Part shown: positions 37,585 through 45,350 of the stretch, piece by piece
Numbering within the stretch: position 1 is the stretch's first letter
Layout of the letters: each line of letters begins with the position of its first letter
NCBI GenBank assembly: GCA_947458405.1
Contig: CANGZW010000012.1
Span: 1 to 53,741, forward strand
Origin: Leptospiraceae bacterium
GTDB lineage: Bacteria > Spirochaetota > Leptospiria > Leptospirales > Leptospiraceae
Length of the DNA: 53,741 nucleotides
Direction of reading: 5' to 3'
Made by a program: the position numbers and the translations under genes
The notes under the pieces: model-generated
What the model was told of the DNA's origin: nothing
The model's input: the letters and a program-made list of their open reading frames with translations, nothing else
The model's database searches: none

Positions 37585-37680
37585 ACTCGATGACCGTACA
37601 TTTTTGTATTGAAGTGATTGGGAGAGATCCTGTTAATAAAGAGATTTATGTGTAATACGTCTAGCTACACAGAAAAGTTC

Positions 37681-37772
37681 GGTGGTCGAGTGCTGGCGTA
37701 ATACAAATAAGTTTATCTATTATAGGAGAAATTCCTAGTAAACAAAAAATCTGCCAGTGTATCGAGACCCCC
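37681..37772. repeat. TCGAG-type imperfect inverted ends
   Basis: GGTGGTCGAGTGCTGGC at 37681 and GCCAGTGTATCGAGACCCCC at 37753 are imperfect inverted copies about 55 bp apart. GGTGGTCGAG...ATCGAGACC ends recur in extragenic palindromes of many bacteria. The AT-rich interior has no ORF. A related GATGAGCCTGTCGAA motif lies at 39853. Confidence 0.45.
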
Positions 37773-37789
37773 GAGTCCACAGAAAAATC

Positions 37790-38647
37790 CTACAAAATCC
37801 CATTCTCTCTAAGCTGATCTTCCGAAAGACCTACCGCTTTTAAAATAACTTCTATAGAAAGTTCCATATCTTTCATTTTTCGAGCAGTTTCCAACTTGTT
37901 TTTAAATTCACCTTTTTCCACACCTTCTTCCAAAGCCCTTTCATACAAGGTTAAAGTTTTTTGTTTTCCCATAATCGTCTCCTCAATTAATTCTCTGCTT
38001 TCCAATCTGGATCTAAATATATAATCCAACATTTCTTCTTCTAAATCAATCCTTTTTGATTCTTCCATAGAATTTAAGATTTCCTTGATTTTACCCCAAC
38101 CCTCTATGAATTCTTCCCAAGGAAATCTAATGATTTTTAAGAGCAATAATCCTGCCTTTAATTCTAAATTCTCAAATTCCCTTACTGGATCAATCTTCTG
38201 TAAATCAAAGACCAAAAACTCTTCCCTATCTCCCGTAAGAATCGGATTTGTGAGATTTTTGATTTCATCTAGTTCACTTAAAGGATCCCAATTGTCGAGC
38301 CCTTGGTAAAACAAGACGGGAATAATAGATGACATCTTACCAAATTCTTTTTTCTGCCACTTGTGAATGGCGTGTTTGTACTTGATCATCTGTATCTGGA
38401 AATCACTAAATCTTCTTGACTTGTGTTCTAAGAGAAAATATAGTTTCTCATCAGAATTCTGAATGGGAATTTCATAGAGAATGTCATACAATAATTTCTT
38501 TTTTCGATAGTAGATATCCTGAATGATACCTATATCCTTTAACTCCAGCAATTCCGATTTCTCTTTCAGAAGGAATCGAAAAAATTCTATTGCACAGTCT
38601 ATTCTTAGAAAGAGGATTTTCCAGAATATATCATGGTAGTCGGGCAT
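37790..38647 (-). CDS. Rpn/YhgA-type PD-(D/E)XK nuclease
   Basis: 285 aa. The N-terminal half matches the Rpn (recombination-promoting nuclease, formerly transposase_31/DUF4351-linked) group: HDIFWKILF, then the nuclease core LLYDILYEIP with Asp and LYFLLEHKS with Glu-x-Lys. The C-terminal part is charged and helical. Rpn proteins nick DNA and are linked to defence and horizontal transfer. TAGGAGAT precedes ATG 38647. It lies alone between repeat elements. Confidence 0.8.
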   Translation of the reverse strand: MPDYHDIFWKILFLRIDCAIEFFRFLLKEKSELLELKDIGIIQDIYYRKKKLLYDILYEIPIQNSDEKLYFLLEHKSRRFSDFQIQMIKYKHAIHKWQKKEFGKMSSIIPVLFYQGLDNWDPLSELDEIKNLTNPILTGDREEFLVFDLQKIDPVREFENLELKAGLLLLKIIRFPWEEFIEGWGKIKEILNSMEESKRIDLEEEMLDYIFRSRLESRELIEETIMGKQKTLTLYERALEEGVEKGEFKNKLETARKMKDMELSIEVILKAVGLSEDQLRENGIL

Positions 38648-38955
38648 CGTTATCTCCTACCTATATATGTAAAAAAAAGTAGAGAATTGATCGAATTTTT
38701 TGGAAAAAAATTGGTTAGGGGTAAAAAAAGTTAGAAGTAGGGGTTTTATGAGACATAATAATTTTGGTTATATGGTGTGGATTTGAGTTTAGGAGGGATG
38801 GGATTGCTGTGTTTCTTTCAACAGATAGGGGCATCAGAAATAATGTAAAAGTTTTCACCTAAATTTTAAGTAAGTGAAAAAATTATAATTTCTTTCTTGT
38901 TATCTAGTAATTTAAATTCATAATTGAATTGGGATGAGCATAACAAACTTTCAAT
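38648..38955. promoter_or_regulatory. Divergent intergenic region with operator-like repeat before the TA pair
   Basis: 308 bp between the Rpn gene and the toxin-antitoxin pair. An inverted repeat TTTTCAC (38852-38858) and GTGAAAA (38874-38880), spacer 15, lies about 75 bp before the toxin start and is a plausible operator for autoregulation. Nothing else recognisable. Confidence 0.4.
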
Positions 38956-39276
38956 ATGTTGAAAATTGAAAACATTCTGAGAACGATTCAAGAAGATCAA
39001 TTTAGAATTAGCAATCATGCCCTAGAGGAAATGGAGAATGATGATTTAGATTTATACAATGTTCTTCATTCAGTAGAAAAAGGAGAAATCATTGAAGAAT
39101 ATCCGAAAAGTAGAATTACACCATCCTGCTTAATTTTAGGTATGGATACAAAATCTAATCCTTTACACAGTGTATGGGGATATTTTGAAGAAAGATTCTA
39201 TTCTGTTCTTATTACTGTTTATAAACCTAACAGAAGAGAATGGATGGAAGATTTCAAAACAAGGAGGTTCACATGA
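38956..39276 (+). CDS. DUF4258 protein, probable toxin of a type II TA pair
   Basis: 106 aa. The N-terminal ISNHALEEMENDDLDLYNVLHSV helix pattern and the following strands (ESPCLILG-like, then VWGYFEERFYSVLITVYKP) match DUF4258, small proteins related in fold to MqsR/RelE-type mRNA interferases. It overlaps the zinc-finger partner by 4 bp (ATGA), and toxin-first order is as in mqsRA. Toxicity is inferred from context. Confidence 0.7.
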   Translation: MLKIENILRTIQEDQFRISNHALEEMENDDLDLYNVLHSVEKGEIIEEYPKSRITPSCLILGMDTKSNPLHSVWGYFEERFYSVLITVYKPNRREWMEDFKTRRFT

Positions 39277-39524
39277 AAGAAAAAATCCATAAATGTTTGA
39301 ACTGCGGAATAGGTAATACAAAAATTAAAGATGTTCAGAAAATACTATCAATGAACAGTGATACAGTTCTCATAAATATAAAAGCTGAAGTTTGCGATCA
39401 TTGTGGAGAAAGATATTACGACCCAGAAACTGTTCGGTATTTTGAAAAGATTAAATTAGAATTAAAAAATGGGAATAGTAGTCAATTAATTCCAGTCGGT
39501 ACATCTTACAAAGTAGCTAGTTAA
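39273..39524 (+). CDS. YgiT/MqsA-type zinc-finger antitoxin
   Basis: 83 aa from ATG 39273, chosen over an in-frame upstream ATG at 39240 because AAGGAGG lies 5 bases before it and it gives a 4-bp coupled overlap. The zinc finger has CLNCG and, 33 residues later, CDHCGERYYDPE, as in MqsA. The C-terminal ~35 residues are too short for the helix-turn-helix of full MqsA, so DNA binding may rely on another region or partner. Confidence 0.75.
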   Translation: MKEKIHKCLNCGIGNTKIKDVQKILSMNSDTVLINIKAEVCDHCGERYYDPETVRYFEKIKLELKNGNSSQLIPVGTSYKVAS

Positions 39525-39907
39525 AGTAATACCGAAGAGAATTAGGATTTTATTTTTTATATTATTGAATGTAATCTACTATCGTTAGTCCCCCCCGAGT
39601 GTTTCCCATTGCACTTAACCTTCCCCCTTCTGTCCCATTTGTTTGGGAAGATGGGGGATAGCTAGAGACAGGATGGTTTTTGGAGGATTGGTACCTCACC
39701 CCCGACTTTACAGATTTATAGTTCTTAATTGTATTGACCCCTCTCTCCATGCCATTATGAAAGAGATGGCACAGAGAGGGGGTGATATGTTTGGTAAACT
39801 AATATTGGTAATCGAATAGTATGTTTTTTATTATGATAAGTATACTTATCGTGATGAGCCTGTCGAATTATACTCTCTACATAGCAATAATTACAAAATC
39901 TAAATAC
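39525..39907. other. 383-bp non-coding spacer
   Basis: Convergent spacer between the antitoxin and corA. It contains C-rich stretches near 39590-39650, repeat element B (39691-39846) and a GTGATGAGCCTGTCGAA motif (39851-39867). No gene-like ORF. Confidence 0.6.
39691..39846 (+). repeat. Intergenic hairpin element, copy B
   Basis: Same layout as copy A. The hairpin at 39737-39783 pairs ACCCCTCTCTCCATGCCAT with ATGGCACAGAGAGGGGGT. The inner stem is ATGCCAT/ATGGCA here but CACTGC/GCAGTAG in copy A, so pairing is kept despite changed bases. TCACCCCC and GGGGGTGA are also both present. It has the same orientation as copy A, 2346 bp away, with the Rpn gene and TA pair between them. Confidence 0.75.
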
Positions 39908-40840
39908 CTAAAACCATCTCTTTACACGAAAAAAAGTGTACATAAGTAATCCCACAAACGTCATAAAACCAAGAGAGATAAAAAAGCCATCTTGGTCCTC
40001 TAAAAGCGGAATATATTTAAAATTCATTCCATAAAGACCAGTAATTAGTGACATAGGAAGTAATACAGCAGTCATCATAGTAAGGATAGTAATAATTTCA
40101 TTTGATTTGCGGGAGGAAATTGTCAGGTGAACTTCAAGTGCAGAGGATATCATTTCTTTTACTGTTTCAGTGATGTCTAAAATTCTATAAGAATGGTCAC
40201 GCACATCTCTAAAAAAAGCATCGGATTCCACTGTAATAAAATCAGTTTTAGAGGTTTCTACTTCTTTTAATATTTCTATGTGTTGATTGATTACTTTTTT
40301 AATGAGTTGAAGATTACCCCTCATTAAAAAAATCATACTAATATCGAGACGTCTATCATTATTAAATACCTGTGATTCAAGCTCCTCAGCTTGATCTTCA
40401 ATACGAAATACGATAGGCAAAATATGATCTGTCTCCACGTCTATAATTCTATGAATTATAAACTCAAGTCCTTTCTCTATTAGCTCCTTATTTTTATTCC
40501 ATTCTTGGATAATATCATTTATTGTATTACGATGGTCTAATACCACAGTTATAACTGTAGTACGGGTGATTATAAAATTAAAGTTTTTAGCTACAATTTG
40601 ATTATTTTCAAAATGAAGTCCTCGAAAAATAATATAAGTATAATTTGGAAACTGTTCTTTTTTTATTCTACTTTGTGGATTCATAATATCCTCAATAGTT
40701 AGAGGATGAATTCCATAGTTACTTAAGATCTTACTCAATTCGGTTTCGTTTTTTGGAGTTATGTGAACCCAAGTTTTATGTTTGTAGATAGGTATGGGTA
40801 TCTTATCGGGCTCTATAGGAACTGCTTCCTTTAAAGACAT
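39908..40840 (-). CDS. corA: CorA-family Mg2+/Co2+ channel
   Basis: About 310 aa. A large cytoplasmic alpha/beta domain is followed by two C-terminal transmembrane helices, with the selectivity motif GMN in ITGLYGMNFKYIP. The protein ends in a basic KRWF tail, as in CorA. I chose ATG 40840, which leaves a 10-bp gap after the M61 gene; a TTG at 40864 would add eight residues and overlap that gene. It is the third gene of a minus-strand set. Confidence 0.93.
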   Translation of the reverse strand: MSLKEAVPIEPDKIPIPIYKHKTWVHITPKNETELSKILSNYGIHPLTIEDIMNPQSRIKKEQFPNYTYIIFRGLHFENNQIVAKNFNFIITRTTVITVVLDHRNTINDIIQEWNKNKELIEKGLEFIIHRIIDVETDHILPIVFRIEDQAEELESQVFNNDRRLDISMIFLMRGNLQLIKKVINQHIEILKEVETSKTDFITVESDAFFRDVRDHSYRILDITETVKEMISSALEVHLTISSRKSNEIITILTMMTAVLLPMSLITGLYGMNFKYIPLLEDQDGFFISLGFMTFVGLLMYTFFRVKRWF

Positions 40841-40850
40841 TATCCAAGAA

Positions 40851-42599
40851 TTAGTTGATATCAATTGAATTTATTCCTCCTTCAAAAAAATGTATACCTA
40901 CAGGGGTCTTATCATATTTTACCGATTCGACTTTGTAAGAATAAATAATTCTTGCATTGTATTTTCTTTCGATAATTTTATCCCTTCTTGAGAGAAGTAA
41001 ATTTATTTCTTCTCCCTCTTCGATAGAATTTTTCATTCTTTCTAGATTTTCTTTATTCATTCTCTTTTTGTTTATAGCAATAACTTCATCACCTGTGGAG
41101 ATGTCCAAATTTCCGAGGTGTTGCATATATACTTTAGATATATATTCTTTTCCAGAAGATGTTTTAGTTTCAAATGGAAATACCCCCTTAGCATGTGATT
41201 TTACAATATTCACCCCAATTTTTTCTAAATAAATTTTATAGGGTAATCTTTTTGGTGTCTCGAGATATTCTGCGAAAATTATATACACATCTACTCCAGT
41301 AACGTCTAAAATCGCTTGAAAGAACTCTTCTTTTGTAAATCCCCTCTTTTTTTTGTTCGCATAGACTTTATTTAGGAAGCGTAAAACATCAAAAAAAGTA
41401 AACTTATGTTTAGACATCTCTCTAATATATATATCTATACACAATATAAAAATAGAACCCTTAATATAATAAGAAATTCCTAGATTATTTGAATTTTGGT
41501 GTTGTTTGTAATATTTAGTCCAGGTCGTAAAGGATGACTCCTCTAAGCTCATCCATTCTTCACCCCAATTATCCTCTAGTCTATTTACATCTGAAACCAA
41601 TTCGTTAATATACTCACTTGTTGTAGTTATCCCACATAAGTATAATATGTAATTATCATAAAAACTCGTAATACCCTCTGCTATCCATAATTCTTTAGTG
41701 AGAGCAGGCTTTTGGTAATCAAATGGCCCGAGTGCGATTGGTCTGATTCTTTTTACATTCCATAAATGAAAATATTCATGGCATAATAATCCAAGAAGTT
41801 TTATATATTCATTGTGGTCGGTAATTTTTGAAGGATCAAACATATTTACACTACAGGCTTTGTGTTCAAGTCCACCATACCCATCATCAGTCATATTTAT
41901 TATAAATAAATAATAGTTATTCGGATTTCCTTGAAACATAGAAGATTGCTTTTCTGTGATACGCTTTAAGTCTTGAATTAGTTTTTCTCTCACAGAAATA
42001 GGTATCACTCCTTCAATTATAACATCATGTTTGCAGGAAAAAGAATCAAAAGAGAATGAATTTTTATTTGATAAATGAATCGGAGAATCGTATAACTCAT
42101 TAAAATCCTCTGCTACCAAAAGAGATTCCTGATTGAAGGGTAAGGGTGTGTAAATTTTTTTAAATGGAATCTTATCAAATTCAATCGTGATATTAGAATC
42201 TAGATATTTCTCTGGGTATAAAAAAAGAGCTGGTGAATTTATAAATCCATATTCAGTGTCTAAAAAATTAGTTCTTACTGAATGATCAAAAGAAAAAACA
42301 AAATAGCTTACAATAATCGGCTTATCATCATGAGAAATCACTTCCCAGGAGGACAATCCTTTCTGAACTATACTAATTTCTTTACCTTTTTTAGTGACTG
42401 CCTCCATATTAAAAATATGTCCGCTATAGTCTCTTATCATGTAAGACCCGGGAGTCCATGTGGGCAAATATAGTTTATATGATTCCTGTTTTAAATCTAA
42501 ATGCATCTCTACTTTATAACGATGAAGATGGGGCGAATGGATACTAATTTTAAAATGTATTCCCTGATTATTTTGCTTTCTTTTAATTTCTTTTTTCAT
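40851..42599 (-). CDS. M61-family metallopeptidase with PDZ domain
   Basis: 582 aa, cytoplasmic by sequence (no signal peptide). The N-terminal beta domain is typical of M61 glycyl-aminopeptidase-like proteins (PTWTPGSYMIRDYSGHI). The zinc site is HEYFHLWNVKRIRP with the distal Glu in WIAEGITSFYD. A PDZ-like domain occupies about residues 460-560. Prefers N-terminal Gly or Ala in known relatives. It begins 16 bp after the NAD-kinase-like gene. Confidence 0.9.
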   Translation of the reverse strand: MKKEIKRKQNNQGIHFKISIHSPHLHRYKVEMHLDLKQESYKLYLPTWTPGSYMIRDYSGHIFNMEAVTKKGKEISIVQKGLSSWEVISHDDKPIIVSYFVFSFDHSVRTNFLDTEYGFINSPALFLYPEKYLDSNITIEFDKIPFKKIYTPLPFNQESLLVAEDFNELYDSPIHLSNKNSFSFDSFSCKHDVIIEGVIPISVREKLIQDLKRITEKQSSMFQGNPNNYYLFIINMTDDGYGGLEHKACSVNMFDPSKITDHNEYIKLLGLLCHEYFHLWNVKRIRPIALGPFDYQKPALTKELWIAEGITSFYDNYILYLCGITTTSEYINELVSDVNRLEDNWGEEWMSLEESSFTTWTKYYKQHQNSNNLGISYYIKGSIFILCIDIYIREMSKHKFTFFDVLRFLNKVYANKKKRGFTKEEFFQAILDVTGVDVYIIFAEYLETPKRLPYKIYLEKIGVNIVKSHAKGVFPFETKTSSGKEYISKVYMQHLGNLDISTGDEVIAINKKRMNKENLERMKNSIEEGEEINLLLSRRDKIIERKYNARIIYSYKVESVKYDKTPVGIHFFEGGINSIDIN

Positions 42600-42615
42600 A
42601 TATCAGTTCTTATTT

Positions 42616-43530
42616 TTATCTCTTTAATTTTATAACTTGTAGCTTTATTGGAGAAAGCTGAATATCTGCGATTGTCCCCGGTGGAAATGGGTAGTATCTT
42701 TCTGTAAGAGAGTCAATAGAAATCCCACCATTCATTTCTGAAATAACTCTCAGACTTCCATATATTTTCATATCGGTAAATTTAAAATGTTCTCTTGCTT
42801 TTCGGGAGAGCTCTCTTGAAAATAATTTATAATAATCCGCACTTTTTAAAAAAGACTCAACTTCAAAGTCCCCCAATCCCATACACGAGGTGTACCATCC
42901 TGTACTACCTGCTCCAGTGTACAACAAAAGTCCTGAACTCTTCTGTTCTTCTGTAAAACCATCATATTGAATTACATATCTACTTGTTAAATCTGGAGAA
43001 GTATTACGTATTGATATTTCGTTGACACAACTTACTGTCTCCACTATGGAATTATCAGGATATACTAACTTCGCATATATCATACTCCATTCCTCAATTT
43101 CTATATTTTCCCAGTTGTTTTGAACAGTCGTTCGTAGAGTTTCGGGAGTAAATGAGAGTAGGGCTCCTCTAGATGTATATGAATCCGAATTACAGCCTAA
43201 AATTTTAGTCGCTCCTGCATGATGGGCAACATACGTAAAATGGTTATCCCCTCCGAGAGATACAATTAAATCAAAATTAGCAGGATTTATAATATCCAAC
43301 TCATCCCTAAATATAAACTTTCCCTCCGGAAATACATCGTTTTGAAGGATTTTTCTACTTTCTAACTGTCTCTCGTGAGACTTAAAAATTCTTTCATAGG
43401 AGTTATTTTGTATTGTAGTGATTTTGCGATAAAAATCCCTATCGGGATAAGTCATCTCATCTAGCTCAAATTTTGTCTTTTTGATTACAATAAGTGCTTG
43501 CTTCACAATGAAATATTGACTAAATATCAT
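42616..43530 (-). CDS. NAD kinase-like protein with GGDN motif
   Basis: 304 aa. The NAD(H) kinase fold is indicated by IVSLGGDNHFTYVAHHA, CVNEISIRN and TGAGSTGWYTS. Canonical enzymes have GGDG; here the last Gly is Asn, and the following residues differ from the usual TxL. Activity could be retained with altered donor use, or lost. It is divergent from the HATPase-fold gene by about 40 bp and leads the set with the M61 peptidase and corA. Confidence 0.75.
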   Translation of the reverse strand: MIFSQYFIVKQALIVIKKTKFELDEMTYPDRDFYRKITTIQNNSYERIFKSHERQLESRKILQNDVFPEGKFIFRDELDIINPANFDLIVSLGGDNHFTYVAHHAGATKILGCNSDSYTSRGALLSFTPETLRTTVQNNWENIEIEEWSMIYAKLVYPDNSIVETVSCVNEISIRNTSPDLTSRYVIQYDGFTEEQKSSGLLLYTGAGSTGWYTSCMGLGDFEVESFLKSADYYKLFSRELSRKAREHFKFTDMKIYGSLRVISEMNGGISIDSLTERYYPFPPGTIADIQLSPIKLQVIKLKR

Positions 43531-43571
43531 TTTATCGACAAGTATAATATTACTAACCTATGGGAGAAATG

Positions 43572-44534
43572 ATGTCAAAAAAACCGGATGAAATGAATTT
43601 AGATGAGCTCAAGGCTTATGTTAAAAAACTTGAGTTTGAAAACTCAACATTACGAGATGAGGTACAGGCAGTAGAGAAGTCTCCCTTTCTTCCCCAAACA
43701 GTGGCTAGGCTTTTATACAGGGTGGTCTTGAGAAGGGAAGATATTTTAAAAAATGAGTTACGATCGAATGTGAATGAAAAGCAGGGCTCCTTATTTGAAA
43801 TTAAAAACCAAATTCGAAAATATGCGCCTATTTTGGGATTAGATCCAGATTCTATTCGAATTATTGTCACCGAGGCTATCCAAAATATCATTGAACATGG
43901 TCATGGGAACTATGCTGAGATTGAATTAGAGATTAATAATTCTGGATTAAACCCCTATTTTAAAACTTCCTTTAAACATGAAATGCCGGAAGGAAAGAAA
44001 TACACCCTGACTCAGATTGAAGAAAATGCCAAAAAAGGGGATATAACCTCCGAAGCATTCGATTTTGAGAATCCGAGAGGACGGGGCGAGTTTTTAATGA
44101 AAGAACTTTCCGATGAAAGACAGATTATCAATGGTGTTGACATTGATGAACATGGAAAGAAAATTCACTATTTCAAACGAATTCTCATCAACTACAAAGA
44201 GCCCAACGGTCCTCGTGTGGAGACAAGTTTTGACGAAATCAGAGAAGAACTCGACCGACTCGACGGGGATGAAGTAGTTTGTTATTTCCATATCGATTCT
44301 AAAATGAGTAAGCTAAATTCCATAACTGTCGTAACAAACAAGGGAAAAGAGCTGGCTGTTAAAACAAAAATGGAAGAAGCGGGATTTGCCCTTTCCCACA
44401 AAGATACCTATTCCCGAACCATTTTTTCTTCCTTTGCTCCTGTAAAACCCATCTCAGATGAAGAAATTAAGAAATTATTTGTAGCCGTAAAAAAAGTAGT
44501 AAACTCAGAAGTATTACACAAATCCCAAGCCTAA
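43572..44534 (+). CDS. Histidine-kinase-like ATPase domain protein (RsbW-type)
   Basis: About 321 aa. An N-terminal coiled coil (LKAYVKKLEFENSTLRDEV) precedes a HATPase_c domain with the N box VTEAIQNIIEHGHG and a degenerate G region (NPRGRGEFLMKELSDE). There is no HisKA His, so it resembles anti-sigma or phosphatase-regulating ATPases. A C-terminal domain of ~120 residues is unassigned. ATG 43572 is favoured by GGGAGA five bases upstream; in-frame ATGs at 43560 and 43569 are alternatives. Confidence 0.7.
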   Translation: MSKKPDEMNLDELKAYVKKLEFENSTLRDEVQAVEKSPFLPQTVARLLYRVVLRREDILKNELRSNVNEKQGSLFEIKNQIRKYAPILGLDPDSIRIIVTEAIQNIIEHGHGNYAEIELEINNSGLNPYFKTSFKHEMPEGKKYTLTQIEENAKKGDITSEAFDFENPRGRGEFLMKELSDERQIINGVDIDEHGKKIHYFKRILINYKEPNGPRVETSFDEIREELDRLDGDEVVCYFHIDSKMSKLNSITVVTNKGKELAVKTKMEEAGFALSHKDTYSRTIFSSFAPVKPISDEEIKKLFVAVKKVVNSEVLHKSQA

Positions 44535-44548
44535 TTTACAACTTGAGT

Positions 44549-44569
44549 CCCTTTCTTATTGAGAGAGGG
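44549..44569. terminator. Bidirectional hairpin between convergent genes
   Basis: An 8-bp stem CCCTTTCT/AGAGAGGG (one G-U pair) with loop TATTG, 14 bp after the HATPase gene and before the end of the convergent Uma2 gene. The plus-strand side is followed by a short T-rich stretch. Confidence 0.5.
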
Positions 44570-44618
44570 GCTTATGTTTTCCCATACTGTAGTACATAGA
44601 CATCATTTGTATATAATC

Positions 44619-45155
44619 TTACAAAAAAAGATCCAAAGAAAAACTGAGATTTTTAATAGACTGCGAGGTAAAGACATCCTCTTTCGAGAGGATTCGTATT
44701 TCAGTATAGATTCCCTCTTTTGGATTTTTGTAGATTTCCATTTTCTCATCGATCAAATTCACAAGCACGTATTCGGGAATATTGCCTTTCGCATAGGTTT
44801 TTGCTTTTTTTCTATCCAGACTCAATGAAGAATTTGAGACTTCCAATACGAGTAGGGCAGACGTGGGATGTGATTTTGAGTAGTCCCCCGGAGGAAGAAT
44901 AGCAATGTCCGGCTCGGGTTCGGAATTGTTCAATGTGACGGGATCTTCTTTGAAAACAGGTAAGTCTACATGTTCTTTAATAAAACTATGGATCCTTCGT
45001 AAAATTTCAGAATATATGGGATTTTTTGGTATTTTTGAATAAATCACTCCCTCTATAAGCTCTGCCTTTTCTTCAACCAATCCATTTTCATAGAGGAGGT
45101 GATAGGCTTCCACCGTGATTGGAAAAATAAGTTCCTCAACGCTTGCAACTTTCAT
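44619..45155 (-). CDS. Uma2-family endonuclease
   Basis: 178 aa, normal for Uma2/DUF820. The PD-(D/E)XK core is EPEPDIAI followed by LVLEVSNSSLSLDRKKAKTYAKGNIPEYVLVN, giving catalytic Asp, Glu and Lys. Uma2 genes are expanded in several lineages and often mobile; function is uncertain. It stands alone, convergent with the HATPase gene. Confidence 0.88.
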   Translation of the reverse strand: MKVASVEELIFPITVEAYHLLYENGLVEEKAELIEGVIYSKIPKNPIYSEILRRIHSFIKEHVDLPVFKEDPVTLNNSEPEPDIAILPPGDYSKSHPTSALLVLEVSNSSLSLDRKKAKTYAKGNIPEYVLVNLIDEKMEIYKNPKEGIYTEIRILSKEDVFTSQSIKNLSFSLDLFL

Positions 45156-45318
45156 GAGTAAATTGTTCTATATTTATTCTATTCTGTCAAGTAGATAGAA
45201 TGAATAACTCTAAAATTAAAATTATCAGGTATTCCAATTTTCTATTCTTAAATCTGGAATCATTGAGAAATGTTTTACATTGTTTGTAATAAGAGAGGAG
45301 TTTTGAAATCCTAAAGGA

Positions 45319-45342
45319 AGAGGTCTTTTTGCAAAGACCTCT
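45319..45342 (-). terminator. Intrinsic terminator hairpin after the lipoprotein gene
   Basis: Perfect 10-bp inverted repeat AGAGGTCTTT/AAAGACCTCT with a 4-base loop, 8 bp beyond the stop of the minus-strand lipoprotein gene. The T-tract on the minus strand is weak (CTTCCTTT). Confidence 0.7.
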
Positions 45343-45350
45343 AAGTAGGA

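Larger units (their letters stand above)
37213..37789. other. 577-bp non-coding accessory spacer
   Basis: No credible ORF. It holds repeat element A (37345-37500), an isolated ACCCCTCTCTCCAT box (37533-37546), a hairpin (37565-37584) and a pair of TCGAG-type inverted motifs (37681-37772). Dense palindromes and mosaic composition suggest a site of repeated insertion or recombination. Confidence 0.6.

Noticed and set aside
37213-37789. Template repeat or small RT gene of a diversity-generating element
   Set aside because: No sequence resembling 37099-37212 with extra adenines and no RT motif (YADD) anywhere in the window; the DGR idea is kept only for the target gene.
39240-39242. Upstream ATG as antitoxin start
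   Set aside because: The ATG at 39273 has a perfect ribosome site and typical 4-bp overlap; the upstream start adds residues from inside the toxin gene.
37345-39846. attC sites of an integron carrying Rpn and TA cassettes
   Set aside because: The elements are structured and length-conserved, but I find no convincing core sites at symmetric ends, the flanked genes point in opposite directions, and no integrase is present.
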